In this document: in pieces, positions 1 to 11,092 of the stretch | Position numbering within the stretch: position 1 is the stretch's first letter | Layout: each line of letters opens with the position of its first letter | NCBI RefSeq assembly: GCF_003443615.1 | Contig: NZ_CP031967.1 | Location: 2,418,001-2,482,000 of the forward strand | Direction: 5' to 3' | Source of the DNA: Alteromonas sp. BL110 | GTDB taxonomy: Bacteria > Pseudomonadota > Gammaproteobacteria > Enterobacterales > Alteromonadaceae | Length of the DNA stretch: 64,000 bases | Translations under genes and position numbers: made by a program | The notes under the pieces: generated by a model | Told to the model about the DNA's origin: nothing | Databases searched by the model: none | Seen by the model: the letters and a program-made list of their open reading frames with translations, nothing else

Positions 1-1354
1 TATGCCGTGCTAGGTCTAAAAGTTCTGCGTTGTAGCTAGACCAGTCTTCTGTGCTCAAGCCTTGAACGTTAAAAAGATCTAACTGCTCTGTATCAATAAG
101 GTCTTGCACAACGGTGTCATTCACTAAGTTATAGTTAAAAACTTCTTCTTTGGCATTTGTGCGCTGATAGTTTATCTGCCAATCCCAATCGTTTCCTGCA
201 AAGCTTGAATAGCCTTCTAGCCCGGTAACTAACTCAAACGTGGTTTTTTCTGTGGTGGTGTCACGGGTGCCAAGACTGGCCGTTCTGAAGTAAATATTGC
301 CGTCTTCGCCATACGGGTTCATTGCGTTGTCTGAATCTATAGTTACAGAAGACGTAGATACAGGAGTAGCGGCATAGCGAGTGTCGGTTGATGTTTGTTG
401 CGCAGAGAAACGACTGTTAAATGTAATTGAGTCGGTAAGCTCATAAGCAACCTTGGTCAGGATAGAGTTCTTTTCAGATGCACCATACAACCATGTAGAG
501 TTACCGTAATAGTATCCGCAACGATCAGATTCAATGGATGTATCGGTAACGTCACCACATAGCTCGGTGTTGTATGTGTAGCTATCAGCACTGTCACCTA
601 AGAAGTTAGCTACTGGACTGTAGAGTGAATAGCTGCCGTCGGCGAAGTCGCCGTTTACCGCAACATCGGCAACTTCTTGGGTATTGGCGTGTTCTGCAAT
701 AAAGACTATGCTGCCTTTGTCGCTGGTTAGGCCTGCAGCAAAGTTATATTGACTGCTATTGCCACCATCTACACCTGGATCTTCAAAGTTATAGCCAAAT
801 TCAACACCATCAAATTCTTTCTTAGTAATGATATTGATTACACCCGCAACAGCGTCAGAACCATAAATTGCAGAGGCGCCATCTCGTAATATTTCTATGC
901 GTTCAACAATAGACATGGGGATCATAGACATATCAGATGACGAGCCACCGTCGTAACCTAAGCCAGGTAACCTGCGACCATCCATCAGTACCAATGTAGC
1001 GCCTGCGCCTAAGCCGCGCAGGTTTACCTCACTTGAAGCCGCAGCACCGCCACCATAGCCTGATTGCCCTCTAAAAGAGCCAAACGTGTTTATTGACGAG
1101 TTGCGTAAAACGTCTGCAACAGTAGTGTCTCCCGATAGCTTAATTGATTCCGCTGTAATCACCGTCACTGGTGAAACTGATTCTAAATCAACGCGCTTAA
1201 TGTGAGATCCTGTAACCTGGATTTTCTCAATGGGAGCTTCAGTATTCTCTTCAGTCGTTTGAGCGTAAGCAGAAAGCGATGTTGTAACTCCCATAACACT
1301 GGTTATTAACAAGCTTTGCTTTACCGCTAAACTAAGTCTTTTATTCTTAAACAT
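1..1354 (-). CDS. TonB-dependent outer membrane receptor, 3' end outside window
   Basis: I translated this from the minus strand; the ATG is at 1354 and the gene runs off the left edge, so about 451 N-terminal residues are visible. A signal peptide ends near Tyr-Ala-Gln. It is followed by a TonB-box-like stretch (IEKIQVTGSHIKR) and a plug domain with typical motifs: EVNLRGLGAGATLVLMDGRR, then IVERIEILRDGASAIYGSDA and GVINIITKK. The rest visible is the start of the beta-barrel. Such receptors import siderophores, cobalamin, sugars or peptides across the outer membrane with TonB-ExbBD energy. The substrate cannot be told from sequence. No partner gene is adjacent inside the window. Confidence 0.93.
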   Translation of the reverse strand, partial: MFKNKRLSLAVKQSLLITSVMGVTTSLSAYAQTTEENTEAPIEKIQVTGSHIKRVDLESVSPVTVITAESIKLSGDTTVADVLRNSSINTFGSFRGQSGYGGGAAASSEVNLRGLGAGATLVLMDGRRLPGLGYDGGSSSDMSMIPMSIVERIEILRDGASAIYGSDAVAGVINIITKKEFDGVEFGYNFEDPGVDGGNSSQYNFAAGLTSDKGSIVFIAEHANTQEVADVAVNGDFADGSYSLYSPVANFLGDSADSYTYNTELCGDVTDTSIESDRCGYYYGNSTWLYGASEKNSILTKVAYELTDSITFNSRFSAQQTSTDTRYAATPVSTSSVTIDSDNAMNPYGEDGNIYFRTASLGTRDTTTEKTTFELVTGLEGYSSFAGNDWDWQINYQRTNAKEEVFNYNLVNDTVVQDLIDTEQLDLFNVQGLSTEDWSSYNAELLDLARH

Positions 1355-1499
1355 CTTAAATTCCCCGTTCCATCACTTGACGTAAAAACGAAAAGTGAAA
1401 GGTGATTATTATAAATTTTTGACAGATGTAATTTGTCGAAAGAATTAAGCCTTTTGTCGGGGGGATAATCAATTTTAGCCAATGATCATTTGTTTATTA

Positions 1500-1527
1500 T
1501 TGACAGTATTTACTTTGTGCTTACATT
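1500..1527 (+). promoter_or_regulatory. candidate sigma-70 promoter reading away from the TonB receptor
   Basis: A TTGACA hexamer at 1500-1505 is followed after 16 bases by TACATT at 1522-1527. It points rightward into a stretch with no plus-strand gene that ends in a terminator at 1743-1770. A perfect TATAAT at 1641-1646 with a poor -35 is an alternative start for the same transcript. Confidence 0.35.
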
Positions 1528-1652
1528 GCTAGAAATAATATTTACACTGCTATACGTAAACGCAATTTGAGAACTTGAACTTGGTTCGAAAGAAAAACGC
1601 CTAAGTTCGATTTGGTTTTTAACTGTATGTTTTTGTAAGTTATAATTTACGT

Positions 1653-1770
1653 TTGATTTACTTTGCTTTGCACAAAAAGTACGGAAGGTTTGTTACTTTA
1701 ATGAGGTGTGTTTATTTGTATCTCCCTGGTACAAATTCCCTTGCCGCTAATATTTATTAGCGGCTTTTTT
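1653..1770 (+). ncRNA. candidate small RNA between the TonB receptor and argR
   Basis: The 442-base gap 1355-1796 contains no plausible protein gene on the plus strand, yet it ends in a strong plus-strand intrinsic terminator. Starting about 7 bases after TATAAT (1641-1646) gives an RNA of about 118 nt; starting from the TTGACA promoter gives about 237 nt. The stretch before the hairpin is A/U rich with short single-stranded-looking segments, as in Hfq-dependent RNAs. This is inferred from promoter plus orphan terminator only. I recognise no known sRNA family. Confidence 0.35.
1743..1770 (+). terminator. intrinsic terminator, plus strand
   Basis: GCCGCTAAT at 1743-1751 pairs perfectly with ATTAGCGGC at 1756-1764 around a 4-base loop. 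Six T follow on the plus strand. On the minus strand the stem is followed by AAGGGAATTTG, so it does not look like the terminator of argR. Confidence 0.8.
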
Positions 1771-1796
1771 ATTGCGCAATAGTTAATTTGAATTAG

Positions 1797-2261
1797 TTAC
1801 ACATTTTCAAATAAATCTTCAACTCGCTGTCTTAATTCTTCAATTTTTGTCACGTCAGCAGGGGCAATAAAAATTGTGTCGTCACCTGCAATTGTCCCTA
1901 ATACGCCATCTTTTTTACTTAATGAATCAAGTAGACGTGCAATAAGCTGTGCTGCACCTGGACTTGTTCTAATGATAACCATGACATTGTTGTGAACAAT
2001 ATCTAACACCAACTGTTTGAGCGGGCTTTTTGCGGTAGGCATACCTAATTCAGGAGGCAGACAGTAAACCATGTCTCCTCTGGCATTTCGGGTTCGTACC
2101 GCGCCAAACTTACTTAGCATTCTAGAAATTTTGGATTGGCTGATGTTGTCAAAACCTTGTGCTTTCAAAGCGTCAACAATCTCGCCCTGCGAACCATAAT
2201 TTTCCGCTTTTAGAATTTCTTTAAAAGCTTTGATGAGTTGCTCTTGTTTTGCGTTTGCCAT
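1797..2261 (-). CDS. argR: arginine repressor ArgR
   Basis: ArgR is the hexameric, arginine-dependent repressor of arginine biosynthesis and a cofactor in plasmid dimer resolution. The 154 residues match the family length. The N-terminal winged helix-turn-helix includes [15 protein letters not shown] and [14 protein letters not shown]. The C-terminal domain carries the arginine-binding signature [10 protein letters not shown] near residues 121-130. It is transcribed divergently from mdh, the arrangement usual in gammaproteobacteria such as E. coli and Vibrio. A likely ARG operator at 2351-2388 suggests autoregulation. The ATG at 2261 is well supported by the usual start of the HTH domain. Confidence 0.97.
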   Translation of the reverse strand: MANAKQEQLIKAFKEILKAENYGSQGEIVDALKAQGFDNISQSKISRMLSKFGAVRTRNARGDMVYCLPPELGMPTAKSPLKQLVLDIVHNNVMVIIRTSPGAAQLIARLLDSLSKKDGVLGTIAGDDTIFIAPADVTKIEELRQRVEDLFENV

Positions 2262-2350
2262 TAGCGCTCTTTTCTTCTTTGAGTGTTATCGTTAGGAATT
2301 GTATTTAGTATGCGCATATTGTGCCGTACAGGTAGACTTTGCGCAATTTC

Positions 2351-2388
2351 TTTGCATAATCATTCATGATAATGAATATCGTATAAAA
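2351..2388. promoter_or_regulatory. candidate tandem ARG-box operator between argR and mdh
   Basis: Two 18-bp segments fit the ARG box TNTGAATWWWWATTCANW. The first, 2351-2368 with core TGCATAATCATTCA, has one mismatch in the palindrome core. The second, 2371-2388 with core TGAATATCGTATAA, is good only in its left half. They are separated by 2 bp; boxes about 2-3 bp apart are the normal layout for the ArgR hexamer. The position about 90-130 bases upstream of argR fits autoregulation. Confidence 0.5.
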
Positions 2389-2498
2389 ATCGCCATAAAT
2401 AACGTTAATAAGACGATCCGGTGATTGAGTTTTCCCCCGCGTTGCATTAGTGTGACGTTCCGTTTAAATACGTGAAGTAATCCCATAGGAGAAATGGT

Positions 2499-3437
2499 AT
2501 GAAAGTAGCCGTGTTAGGTGCTGCCGGTGGTATTGGTCAGGCGCTGTCTTTGTTGTTGAAAACACAATTGCCAGCAGGTTCAGATTTAGCGCTTTACGAC
2601 GTTGCGCCAGTTGTTCCCGGTGTTGCCGTTGATTTGAGCCACATCCCCACAGCGGTAAAAGTAACCGGTCACGGTAAAGATGACCTAGCTGATGCACTTA
2701 CTGGAGCAGACGTAGTTCTTATTCCAGCGGGTATGCCTCGTAAGCCAGGTATGGATCGTTCTGATCTGTTCAACATCAACGCCGGCATTGTTAAAAACCT
2801 AATTGAAGGTGTAGCTGATAACTGCCCGAACGCGTGTGTTGGTATCATCACTAACCCAGTTAACACTACTGTTGCTATTGCAGCTGAAACGCTTAAAGCT
2901 AAAGGCGTTTACGACAAGAACAAGCTTTTCGGTGTAACGACACTTGACGTTATCCGTGCTGAAACTTTCGTTGCTGAACTTAAAGACGTAGACGTATCTT
3001 CTGTGCATGTACCAGTAATCGGTGGTCACTCTGGTACAACTATCCTTCCTCTTCTTTCACAAGTTGAAGGCGTAGAGTTTACAGACGAAGAAGTATCTAG
3101 CCTAACTACTCGTATCCAAAATGCGGGTACTGAAGTTGTTGAAGCGAAAGCTGGCGGCGGCTCTGCAACCCTTTCAATGGGTCAAGCAGCAGCACGTTTC
3201 TGTCTGTCTCTAGTTGCAGCAATGCAAGGTGAGAACGTTGTTGAGTATACTTACGTACAAACTGACGACAGCGACGACGCGGCATTCTTCGCACACCCAG
3301 TACGCCTTGGCGCAAACGGTGTTGAAGAAATCTTGCCATACGGCGAGCTAAGCGCGTTTGAAGAAAAAGCGAAAAACGACATGCTTGAAGGCCTACGTGG
3401 CGACATCAAGCTAGGCGTTGACTTCGTAAACGGCTAA
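2499..3437 (+). CDS. mdh: malate dehydrogenase (NAD)
   Basis: Mdh interconverts malate and oxaloacetate with NAD in the TCA cycle. At 312 residues it has the length of the E. coli type. The N-terminal Rossmann loop is GAAGGIGQ (residues 7-14). Substrate-binding Arg81 and Arg87 lie in the mobile loop [12 protein letters not shown]. Asn119 and Arg153 are present, and the catalytic pair is Asp150/His177 (in VIGGHSGTT). An AGGAGA ribosome site precedes the ATG by 5 bases. The gene stands alone, diverging from argR, and ends in a large structured terminator. Confidence 0.98.
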   Translation: MKVAVLGAAGGIGQALSLLLKTQLPAGSDLALYDVAPVVPGVAVDLSHIPTAVKVTGHGKDDLADALTGADVVLIPAGMPRKPGMDRSDLFNINAGIVKNLIEGVADNCPNACVGIITNPVNTTVAIAAETLKAKGVYDKNKLFGVTTLDVIRAETFVAELKDVDVSSVHVPVIGGHSGTTILPLLSQVEGVEFTDEEVSSLTTRIQNAGTEVVEAKAGGGSATLSMGQAAARFCLSLVAAMQGENVVEYTYVQTDDSDDAAFFAHPVRLGANGVEEILPYGELSAFEEKAKNDMLEGLRGDIKLGVDFVNG

Positions 3438-3447
3438 TAGCGCTTAA

Positions 3448-3469
3448 AGCGGATGCATTAGCATCCGCT
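3448..3469. repeat. short perfect hairpin after mdh
   Basis: AGCGGATGC at 3448-3456 pairs with GCATCCGCT at 3461-3469 around the loop ATTA. It begins 11 bases after the mdh stop and has no T-run. It may protect the mdh mRNA 3' end or be the first arm of the larger structure that follows. Confidence 0.6.
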
Positions 3470-3473
3470 ATAG

Positions 3474-3589
3474 AAAAGGCTGGATACGTAAGGCCTACAC
3501 AGACACGCCGAGCTTCCATCTATGGAGGCTTAGCTGCAGCATCCCTGCTGCAGACAGTCTGTTACGACCTTACGTATCCAGCCTTTTTT
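3474..3589 (+). terminator. large cloverleaf-like terminator of mdh
   Basis: An uninterrupted 20-bp stem joins 3474-3493 to 3568-3587. The right arm ends in a run of six T (3584-3589), so it can act as an intrinsic terminator. The 74-base loop is itself structured: ACAGAC 3499-3504 with GTCTGT 3557-3562, a hairpin 3511-3518/3523-3530, and a perfect hairpin CTGCAGCA 3534-3541 with TGCTGCAG 3546-3553. The minus strand also ends in four T, so it may serve the convergent gene at 3703-4509. This is far more elaborate than a normal terminator. Confidence 0.8.
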
Positions 3590-3702
3590 GTTGCGTGCTC
3601 GTAGGCCTCGCCACTGCACATTTAGAATAGGAGAGCCATGTAAAGCGAAGCTTATTTAGAGCATTACCCAGCAGCTTTTCATTAATTTACTATCTAAGAA
3701 AA

Positions 3703-4509
3703 TTACTGTGCTTGGGCTGGCTCTATGCGGTACAGCTTTATTGCGCCCATGGCTGCTGGATAGCCCTTATGAATTGCGTAGGTGTAGCCAGAAATTATGT
3801 TGTCTGCTTGCACAAACAGGATAATGTTTGATGCAAAAGTTGTGTGTGACGCTTCAATTTCAATCACTTTGCCATCAATACTTATATTGTTAGCAGAAAA
3901 GCTTGATTGCACTTCATTGAAGGTTTTAGAACCCTTTCTATAAACCCGTAATGAACCTTGCTCGTCTTCATTTAGCTGTAGTAATGCTAATTCTGGTCTG
4001 TCTAAATACTGCATTACGCCAATCCAAGTGCCGAAAGGGTGTTCGGTCGTATTTTGTTCAGCATTAGCAATTAGCTGCCCACGTTTTTCAAGGAACTTTC
4101 TAGGCGTCGATTTTGCTTCTTGTTTTATCAACTGATACGTACGAGACATATAACTCTCTTTACCTTTAAAACTCGACTCAAGTACTTTTAAATCGGTATC
4201 TAGATAAGGAGATAACGTAATCGTACGCGTAACATCGCTCTCAATTATTGTTTTGATAGTACATCTATTTTCTATACAAACAATGTCGTCATTAGTGAAA
4301 GGTGTGCGACGCGCTTTCTTTAAACCACCTAGAATGGCTACTTCAAAAAAACTGTGCTCGCCACTTTCATTTATTTGAAGCAATCGAAACGTAAGGCCAT
4401 CTTCACTTATGCCTTCCCATAATCCAGTAGGTAGTTCCAATGTACTGGCGATGGAGTGGCTATTGAGCGAGAACAGCGCAACAAAGAATAATAGTAGGGA
4501 TATACGCAT
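3703..4509 (-). CDS. unknown secreted protein with internal duplication
   Basis: The 268 residues begin with a clear signal peptide (MRISLLLFFVALFSLNSHSIAS), so the product is probably periplasmic. I do not recognise a family. Two halves look related: LPTGLWEGISEDGLTFRLLQ near residues 26-45, and HPFGTWIGVMQYLDRPELALLQLNE near 157-181. Each starts with a G-x-W-x-G strand and is followed by beta-rich sequence. This suggests two copies of a small beta-barrel or lipocalin-like fold. It has two cysteines, close together near residue 85 (CIENRC), which could form a disulfide. It is monocistronic, converging on mdh. Confidence 0.75.
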   Translation of the reverse strand: MRISLLLFFVALFSLNSHSIASTLELPTGLWEGISEDGLTFRLLQINESGEHSFFEVAILGGLKKARRTPFTNDDIVCIENRCTIKTIIESDVTRTITLSPYLDTDLKVLESSFKGKESYMSRTYQLIKQEAKSTPRKFLEKRGQLIANAEQNTTEHPFGTWIGVMQYLDRPELALLQLNEDEQGSLRVYRKGSKTFNEVQSSFSANNISIDGKVIEIEASHTTFASNIILFVQADNIISGYTYAIHKGYPAAMGAIKLYRIEPAQAQ

Positions 4510-7130
<2,621 letters not shown>

Positions 7131-7166
7131 TACTTATCGTGGTGTAATTAAAAACACTTAAGCAAT

Positions 7167-7203
7167 AAAAAGCCCGCTTCATCATCATGAAGCGGGCTTT
7201 TTT
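7167..7203. terminator. bidirectional terminator between katG and ppc
   Basis: AAAAAGCCCGCTTCAT (7167-7182) pairs with ATGAAGCGGGCTTTTT (7187-7202) around CATC. T-runs follow the GC stem on both strands, so it can end both convergent genes. Confidence 0.92.
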
Positions 7204-7285
7204 GTGATTGTCAGCTAAGCGAGGCTTTTGTAGACCAAGTAATAAGGTTATGCATTGTAATACAGAAGCCTCGCTTGTCAGGTTG

Positions 7286-9907
7286 TTATCCTGTGTTGCG
7301 CATTCCGATAGCGATACCGGCGATAGTTACCATCATAGCGCGCTCTAAGCTGGTGTTTTGTGCATCGTCACCGGCTTTACGGATACGATCTAGAAGTTCA
7401 ATTTGCAGGTAATGAAGCGGTTGAAGATACGCTGCACGGATCTCCATCGACTCTTTACCTTGCGGGTCGTTCTTCATAATGTCGTCATCGCCTGTGATAG
7501 CCAACAGTGACGAGATGCTTTCTTTAAGCTCGCTACGCAGGGCTTCACCAAAGTGCTTAAGCTCTTTTGGTACAAGGCGTTCATCATAAGCTTCGCTAAT
7601 GCGTGGGTCAGCTTTGTGAAACACCATGTCTAGCATAGAAAGACGCGAGCGATAGAACGGCCATTCGCTGAACATTTCGTTAACTACTTTCTCGTTCTCA
7701 GGGGTCTTCACGCTATCAATAGCGCGCATAACGCCTAACCAGCTTGGCAGTACTAAACGTGTCTGTGCCCAAGCGAAGATCCATGGTATCGCACGTAGGC
7801 TCTCAATTCCGCCTTGTGGCTTACGCTTAGCAGGGCGGCTGCCAAGAGGTAGTTTGCCTAACTCTTGCTCTGGTGTAGCCACGCGGAAGTAAGGTACAAA
7901 CTCTTCATCGTGACGTACAGTTGCACGGTAGTTATCACGACCTTGCGCTGCCATTGCAGTAATAAGCTCACGCCACTCTTCTTTTGGTGCCGGAGGTGGA
8001 AACAACATGGCTTCAATAATAGCGCTGGCGTAAATACCTAGGCTGCGTTTAGCCAGTTTAGGCATACCGAACTTATAGCGAATAGTTTCGCCTTGTTCTG
8101 TCACGCGGAAACCACCTTCTAATGAGCCAGGAGGCTGTGAGTAAATAGCAGCATGTGCTGGCAATCCACCACGACCAATTGTACCGCCACGTCCGTGGAA
8201 TAGGGTTAGGCTTACGTCAAATTCTTCTGCAATGGCAACCAAAGCTTCTTGCGATTGATACTGTGCCCAACCCGCAGCCAATGCGCCTGCATCTTTTGCT
8301 GAGTCAGAGTAACCAATCATGACAAACTGACGGCCTTTCACATAACCGCGATACCAGTCGATAGACAGGAGTTTGCGCATCACATCTGGTGAGTTGTTCA
8401 AATCGTCAAGCGTTTCAAATAGTGGTGCTACCGGCATTGGCCAGTCTACACCGCTTTCTTGAAGAAGCAGCTGGACCGCCATAACATCCGATGGCTCACT
8501 CGCCATAGAGATAATATAAATACCAAAGCCATGCTTGCTGTGTTTCGCAATTACTTTACAGGTATCAAGCACTTCTTTTACGTCATCAGATGCATCCCAT
8601 TGTGCTGGGAATAGCGGACGTTTTGAACCAAGCTCGCGTAATAAGAATGCTTGTTTGTCGGCTTCGCTCCACTGTGCGTAGTCGCCTAAACCTAGGTAGC
8701 GAGTGAGTTCGCTAAATACGTCGGCGTGGCGCTCTGAATCTTGGCGCACGTCAAGGCGTAGAAGGTGAATACCAAATACGCGAGCACGACGAATGGTGTC
8801 TAGTAGTAGGCCATTAGCAACAACCTGCATACCGCAGTCTAATAGTGACTGATAGCAAAGCATCAACGGCTCGATAAGCTCATCGTCGCTTTCTATCCAG
8901 TTAGACGTGTCCGGGTTTTTACCCGCTAGGTAGTCGGCAATGCCGTCGCGAGTAGCAATAAACTTATTTACCAACGGGCGAAGTAGGGCGCGGTACGGTT
9001 CGTTTGCATCGCCTACTTTTTCACGTAATTCTTCGTTGCAGTCGTACATTGAAAGTTCTACTTGCAAACGATCAAGGTCGATAGCGAAAAGTTTGGCCGC
9101 GCGCTTTCTTGCCAGCAGCAATACTTGCTCGGTTACTTTTGAAGTAACAAATGGGTTACCGTCTCTGTCGCCACCCATCCAAGAGCTAAATTGTACTGGC
9201 GACGAGTCTAGCGGTAGTGATACGTCGTAGTCTTCATTCAAGCGACCATCAAGCTCGCGCATGAAGTCAGGTACCGCTTCCCACAATGAGTTTTCAATGA
9301 CCGAGAAACCCCAACGCGCTTCATCAACAGGCGTCGGGCGTACAGAGCGAATTTCTTCGGTGTGCCAAGCTTGAGCAATAAGATCGGCAATGCGGGTTTC
9401 TATCTTTTTACGATCGACATCGGTTAGTGAGGCTTGATGTACAGCCTGAAGGCAGTCCGCTAGCTCTTTATGTTTGTGAATTAGAGTACGGCGCGTAACC
9501 TCAGTCGGGTGAGCAGTTAATACAAGGTCGATGTTTAGCTTTGCAACGGCGTCCTGTACTTTGTCAGCAGTCAGTTCCGCTTTATCTAGGTGTTTAAACA
9601 GAGCATCAATCGATGCATCGACATTCATTGCTGCGTTGTATTCTTGCTCGGCAATATTACCTAGATTCAAGAATTGTGCGAAGGCACGACCAACAGTAAG
9701 CAAATCGCTGTCAGACATTGTTTTGAAAGTTTCTTTCAGTTCTTCGCTACATGTAGCATCTCCCTGATAAGAAGCTCGGCCGCCTTTACGAATCTTTTCA
9801 ATACGGTCTAGCCATTCTTGACCTAATTGATTTTTGATTGTTTCACCAAGGGTTTTGCCAAGGTATCGAACGGTATCTTTCAGTTCAGCATCGTAGTGTG
9901 TTTGCAT
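7286..9907 (-). CDS. ppc: phosphoenolpyruvate carboxylase
   Basis: Ppc carboxylates phosphoenolpyruvate to oxaloacetate, refilling the TCA cycle. At 873 residues it has the bacterial family length. Catalytic signatures are VLTAHPTEVTRRT (catalytic His near 138), SWMGGDRDGNPFVT, the glycine loop FHGRGGTIGRGG, and the invariant C-terminal MRNTG. A strong AGGAGG site lies 5 bases upstream of the ATG at 9907. It converges with katG; a decayed copy of its last 19 codons lies beyond katG at 4666-4722. Confidence 0.98.
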   Translation of the reverse strand: MQTHYDAELKDTVRYLGKTLGETIKNQLGQEWLDRIEKIRKGGRASYQGDATCSEELKETFKTMSDSDLLTVGRAFAQFLNLGNIAEQEYNAAMNVDASIDALFKHLDKAELTADKVQDAVAKLNIDLVLTAHPTEVTRRTLIHKHKELADCLQAVHQASLTDVDRKKIETRIADLIAQAWHTEEIRSVRPTPVDEARWGFSVIENSLWEAVPDFMRELDGRLNEDYDVSLPLDSSPVQFSSWMGGDRDGNPFVTSKVTEQVLLLARKRAAKLFAIDLDRLQVELSMYDCNEELREKVGDANEPYRALLRPLVNKFIATRDGIADYLAGKNPDTSNWIESDDELIEPLMLCYQSLLDCGMQVVANGLLLDTIRRARVFGIHLLRLDVRQDSERHADVFSELTRYLGLGDYAQWSEADKQAFLLRELGSKRPLFPAQWDASDDVKEVLDTCKVIAKHSKHGFGIYIISMASEPSDVMAVQLLLQESGVDWPMPVAPLFETLDDLNNSPDVMRKLLSIDWYRGYVKGRQFVMIGYSDSAKDAGALAAGWAQYQSQEALVAIAEEFDVSLTLFHGRGGTIGRGGLPAHAAIYSQPPGSLEGGFRVTEQGETIRYKFGMPKLAKRSLGIYASAIIEAMLFPPPAPKEEWRELITAMAAQGRDNYRATVRHDEEFVPYFRVATPEQELGKLPLGSRPAKRKPQGGIESLRAIPWIFAWAQTRLVLPSWLGVMRAIDSVKTPENEKVVNEMFSEWPFYRSRLSMLDMVFHKADPRISEAYDERLVPKELKHFGEALRSELKESISSLLAITGDDDIMKNDPQGKESMEIRAAYLQPLHYLQIELLDRIRKAGDDAQNTSLERAMMVTIAGIAIGMRNTG

Positions 9908-10140
9908 GCTATCCTCCTAAATATATGGGCCTAACCATACTGTGTCCTTTACGTCTTGTCTAACCACTTTCGGTTATAATTTACAACATTTTGATACTTT
10001 TGCACCCTAGTTAACATTGCTCAAAGCAAGATATTTTGTGGTGTGATACACTCTTGCACCGGAAAATGCAGAAACATTCTCGCGTCATGCGTTTTGTTTG
10101 AAATTTGTACTGCATTTGTAATTTAATTTCAGGAGTTTTT

Positions 10141-10761
10141 GTGACTGATACATTCAATACAGTAGAAACCCAAGCAAGCTACGGCATTGGTTTTCAAATG
10201 GGTCAACAACTACAATCAAATCCGTTCGACGGACTAGCAATTGACGCTGTTGTAGCTGGCCTAAAAGACGCCTTCGCAGGTCAAGCACCTCAGGTTGATA
10301 ACGACACGCTACGTGATGCGTTCGGCGAAATTCACAAGCGTATGCAAGCGGCGAAAGAAGAAGCGAGCAAAGCGGTTATTGAAGAAGGCACAAAGTACCT
10401 TGAAGAAAACGCGAAGCGTGACGAAGTAACCGTAACTGAATCGGGTCTTCAATACGAAGTTGTTACCGAAGGTGACGGCGATACACCAGATGCTTCGAGC
10501 ACAGTACGTGTTCATTACCACGGCACGCTTATTAACGGTACGACGTTTGACAGCTCTTACGAGCGTGGTCAGCCAGCTGAGTTCCCAGTAGGCGGCGTAA
10601 TCAAAGGTTGGACTGAAGCACTTCAACTTATGAAAGTGGGTTCAAAGTATCGTCTATACGTACCACATGACCTCGCTTACGGTGAACAAGGCGCAGGCGC
10701 AGCTATCGCACCTTACAGCACGCTAATCTTTGATGTAGAACTTCTTGACGTTCTAGGTTAA
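10141..10761 (+). CDS. fklB: FKBP-type peptidyl-prolyl isomerase FklB (FKBP22)
   Basis: This isomerase catalyses cis-trans isomerisation of proline peptide bonds. I take the GTG at 10141, with AGGAG at about 10130, because it gives 206 residues, the E. coli FklB length, and the family start (TDTFNTVETQASYGIGFQMGQQL). The ATG at 10105 would add 12 residues with no ribosome site. Residues 1-95 form the helical dimerisation domain, and about 105-206 form the FKBP domain with VRVHYHGTLINGTTFDSSYERG and LAYGEQGAGAAIAPYSTLIFDVELL. No signal peptide is seen, so it is cytoplasmic, unlike FkpA. Confidence 0.93.
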   Translation: MTDTFNTVETQASYGIGFQMGQQLQSNPFDGLAIDAVVAGLKDAFAGQAPQVDNDTLRDAFGEIHKRMQAAKEEASKAVIEEGTKYLEENAKRDEVTVTESGLQYEVVTEGDGDTPDASSTVRVHYHGTLINGTTFDSSYERGQPAEFPVGGVIKGWTEALQLMKVGSKYRLYVPHDLAYGEQGAGAAIAPYSTLIFDVELLDVLG

Positions 10762-10768
10762 TGATTTC

Positions 10769-10800
10769 TTCACAGGAGCGCTCAGTGGTGCTCCTGTGAA
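10769..10800. repeat. hairpin after fklB; rest of gap 10762-11092 featureless
   Basis: TTCACAGGAGC (10769-10779) pairs perfectly with GCTCCTGTGAA (10790-10800) around a 10-base loop. It starts 8 bases after the fklB stop but lacks a T-run on either strand, so termination is uncertain. The remaining 290 bases up to fabV are T-rich and show no other element I can support. Confidence 0.5.
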
Positions 10801-11092
10801 TACCACTATTCTCTTATATTTCATCTATTATTCCTTTTTCTATCTCCTAGTCTTTCCCTGTACTTTTTTAGTCTTTGTTTGTTAGCGAACAGCGGACTAA
10901 TAACTCGGCTGAGTTTGCTTGTCACTTTTTCAAATCTAACTATGTGATGCTACTATGTTTTGTTGGTGAGAATGTATGTATGCGATATGCTGACAAAAGC
11001 GTATGAAAGGTCAGCAGGGTTCCATCTGCTCCGAGTTGTTATCAGTGGCTTCGGCATTACAATAGCCCCACGCTCAAATAAGGAAAATTATT

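Noticed and set aside
1460..1500. Fur box upstream of the TonB receptor
   Set aside because: GATAATCA and AATGATCATT fragments occur, but no arrangement close to the 19-bp Fur consensus could be made.
3474..3589. Integron attC site
   Set aside because: The long structured repeat lacks the RYYYAAC/GTTRRRY ends of attC, and no integrase or cassette genes are near.
8940..9767. Open frames on the plus strand inside ppc
   Set aside because: They are antisense to a fully conserved gene and have no homology or ribosome sites; the same holds for the other antisense frames inside mdh, katG and the nqr genes.
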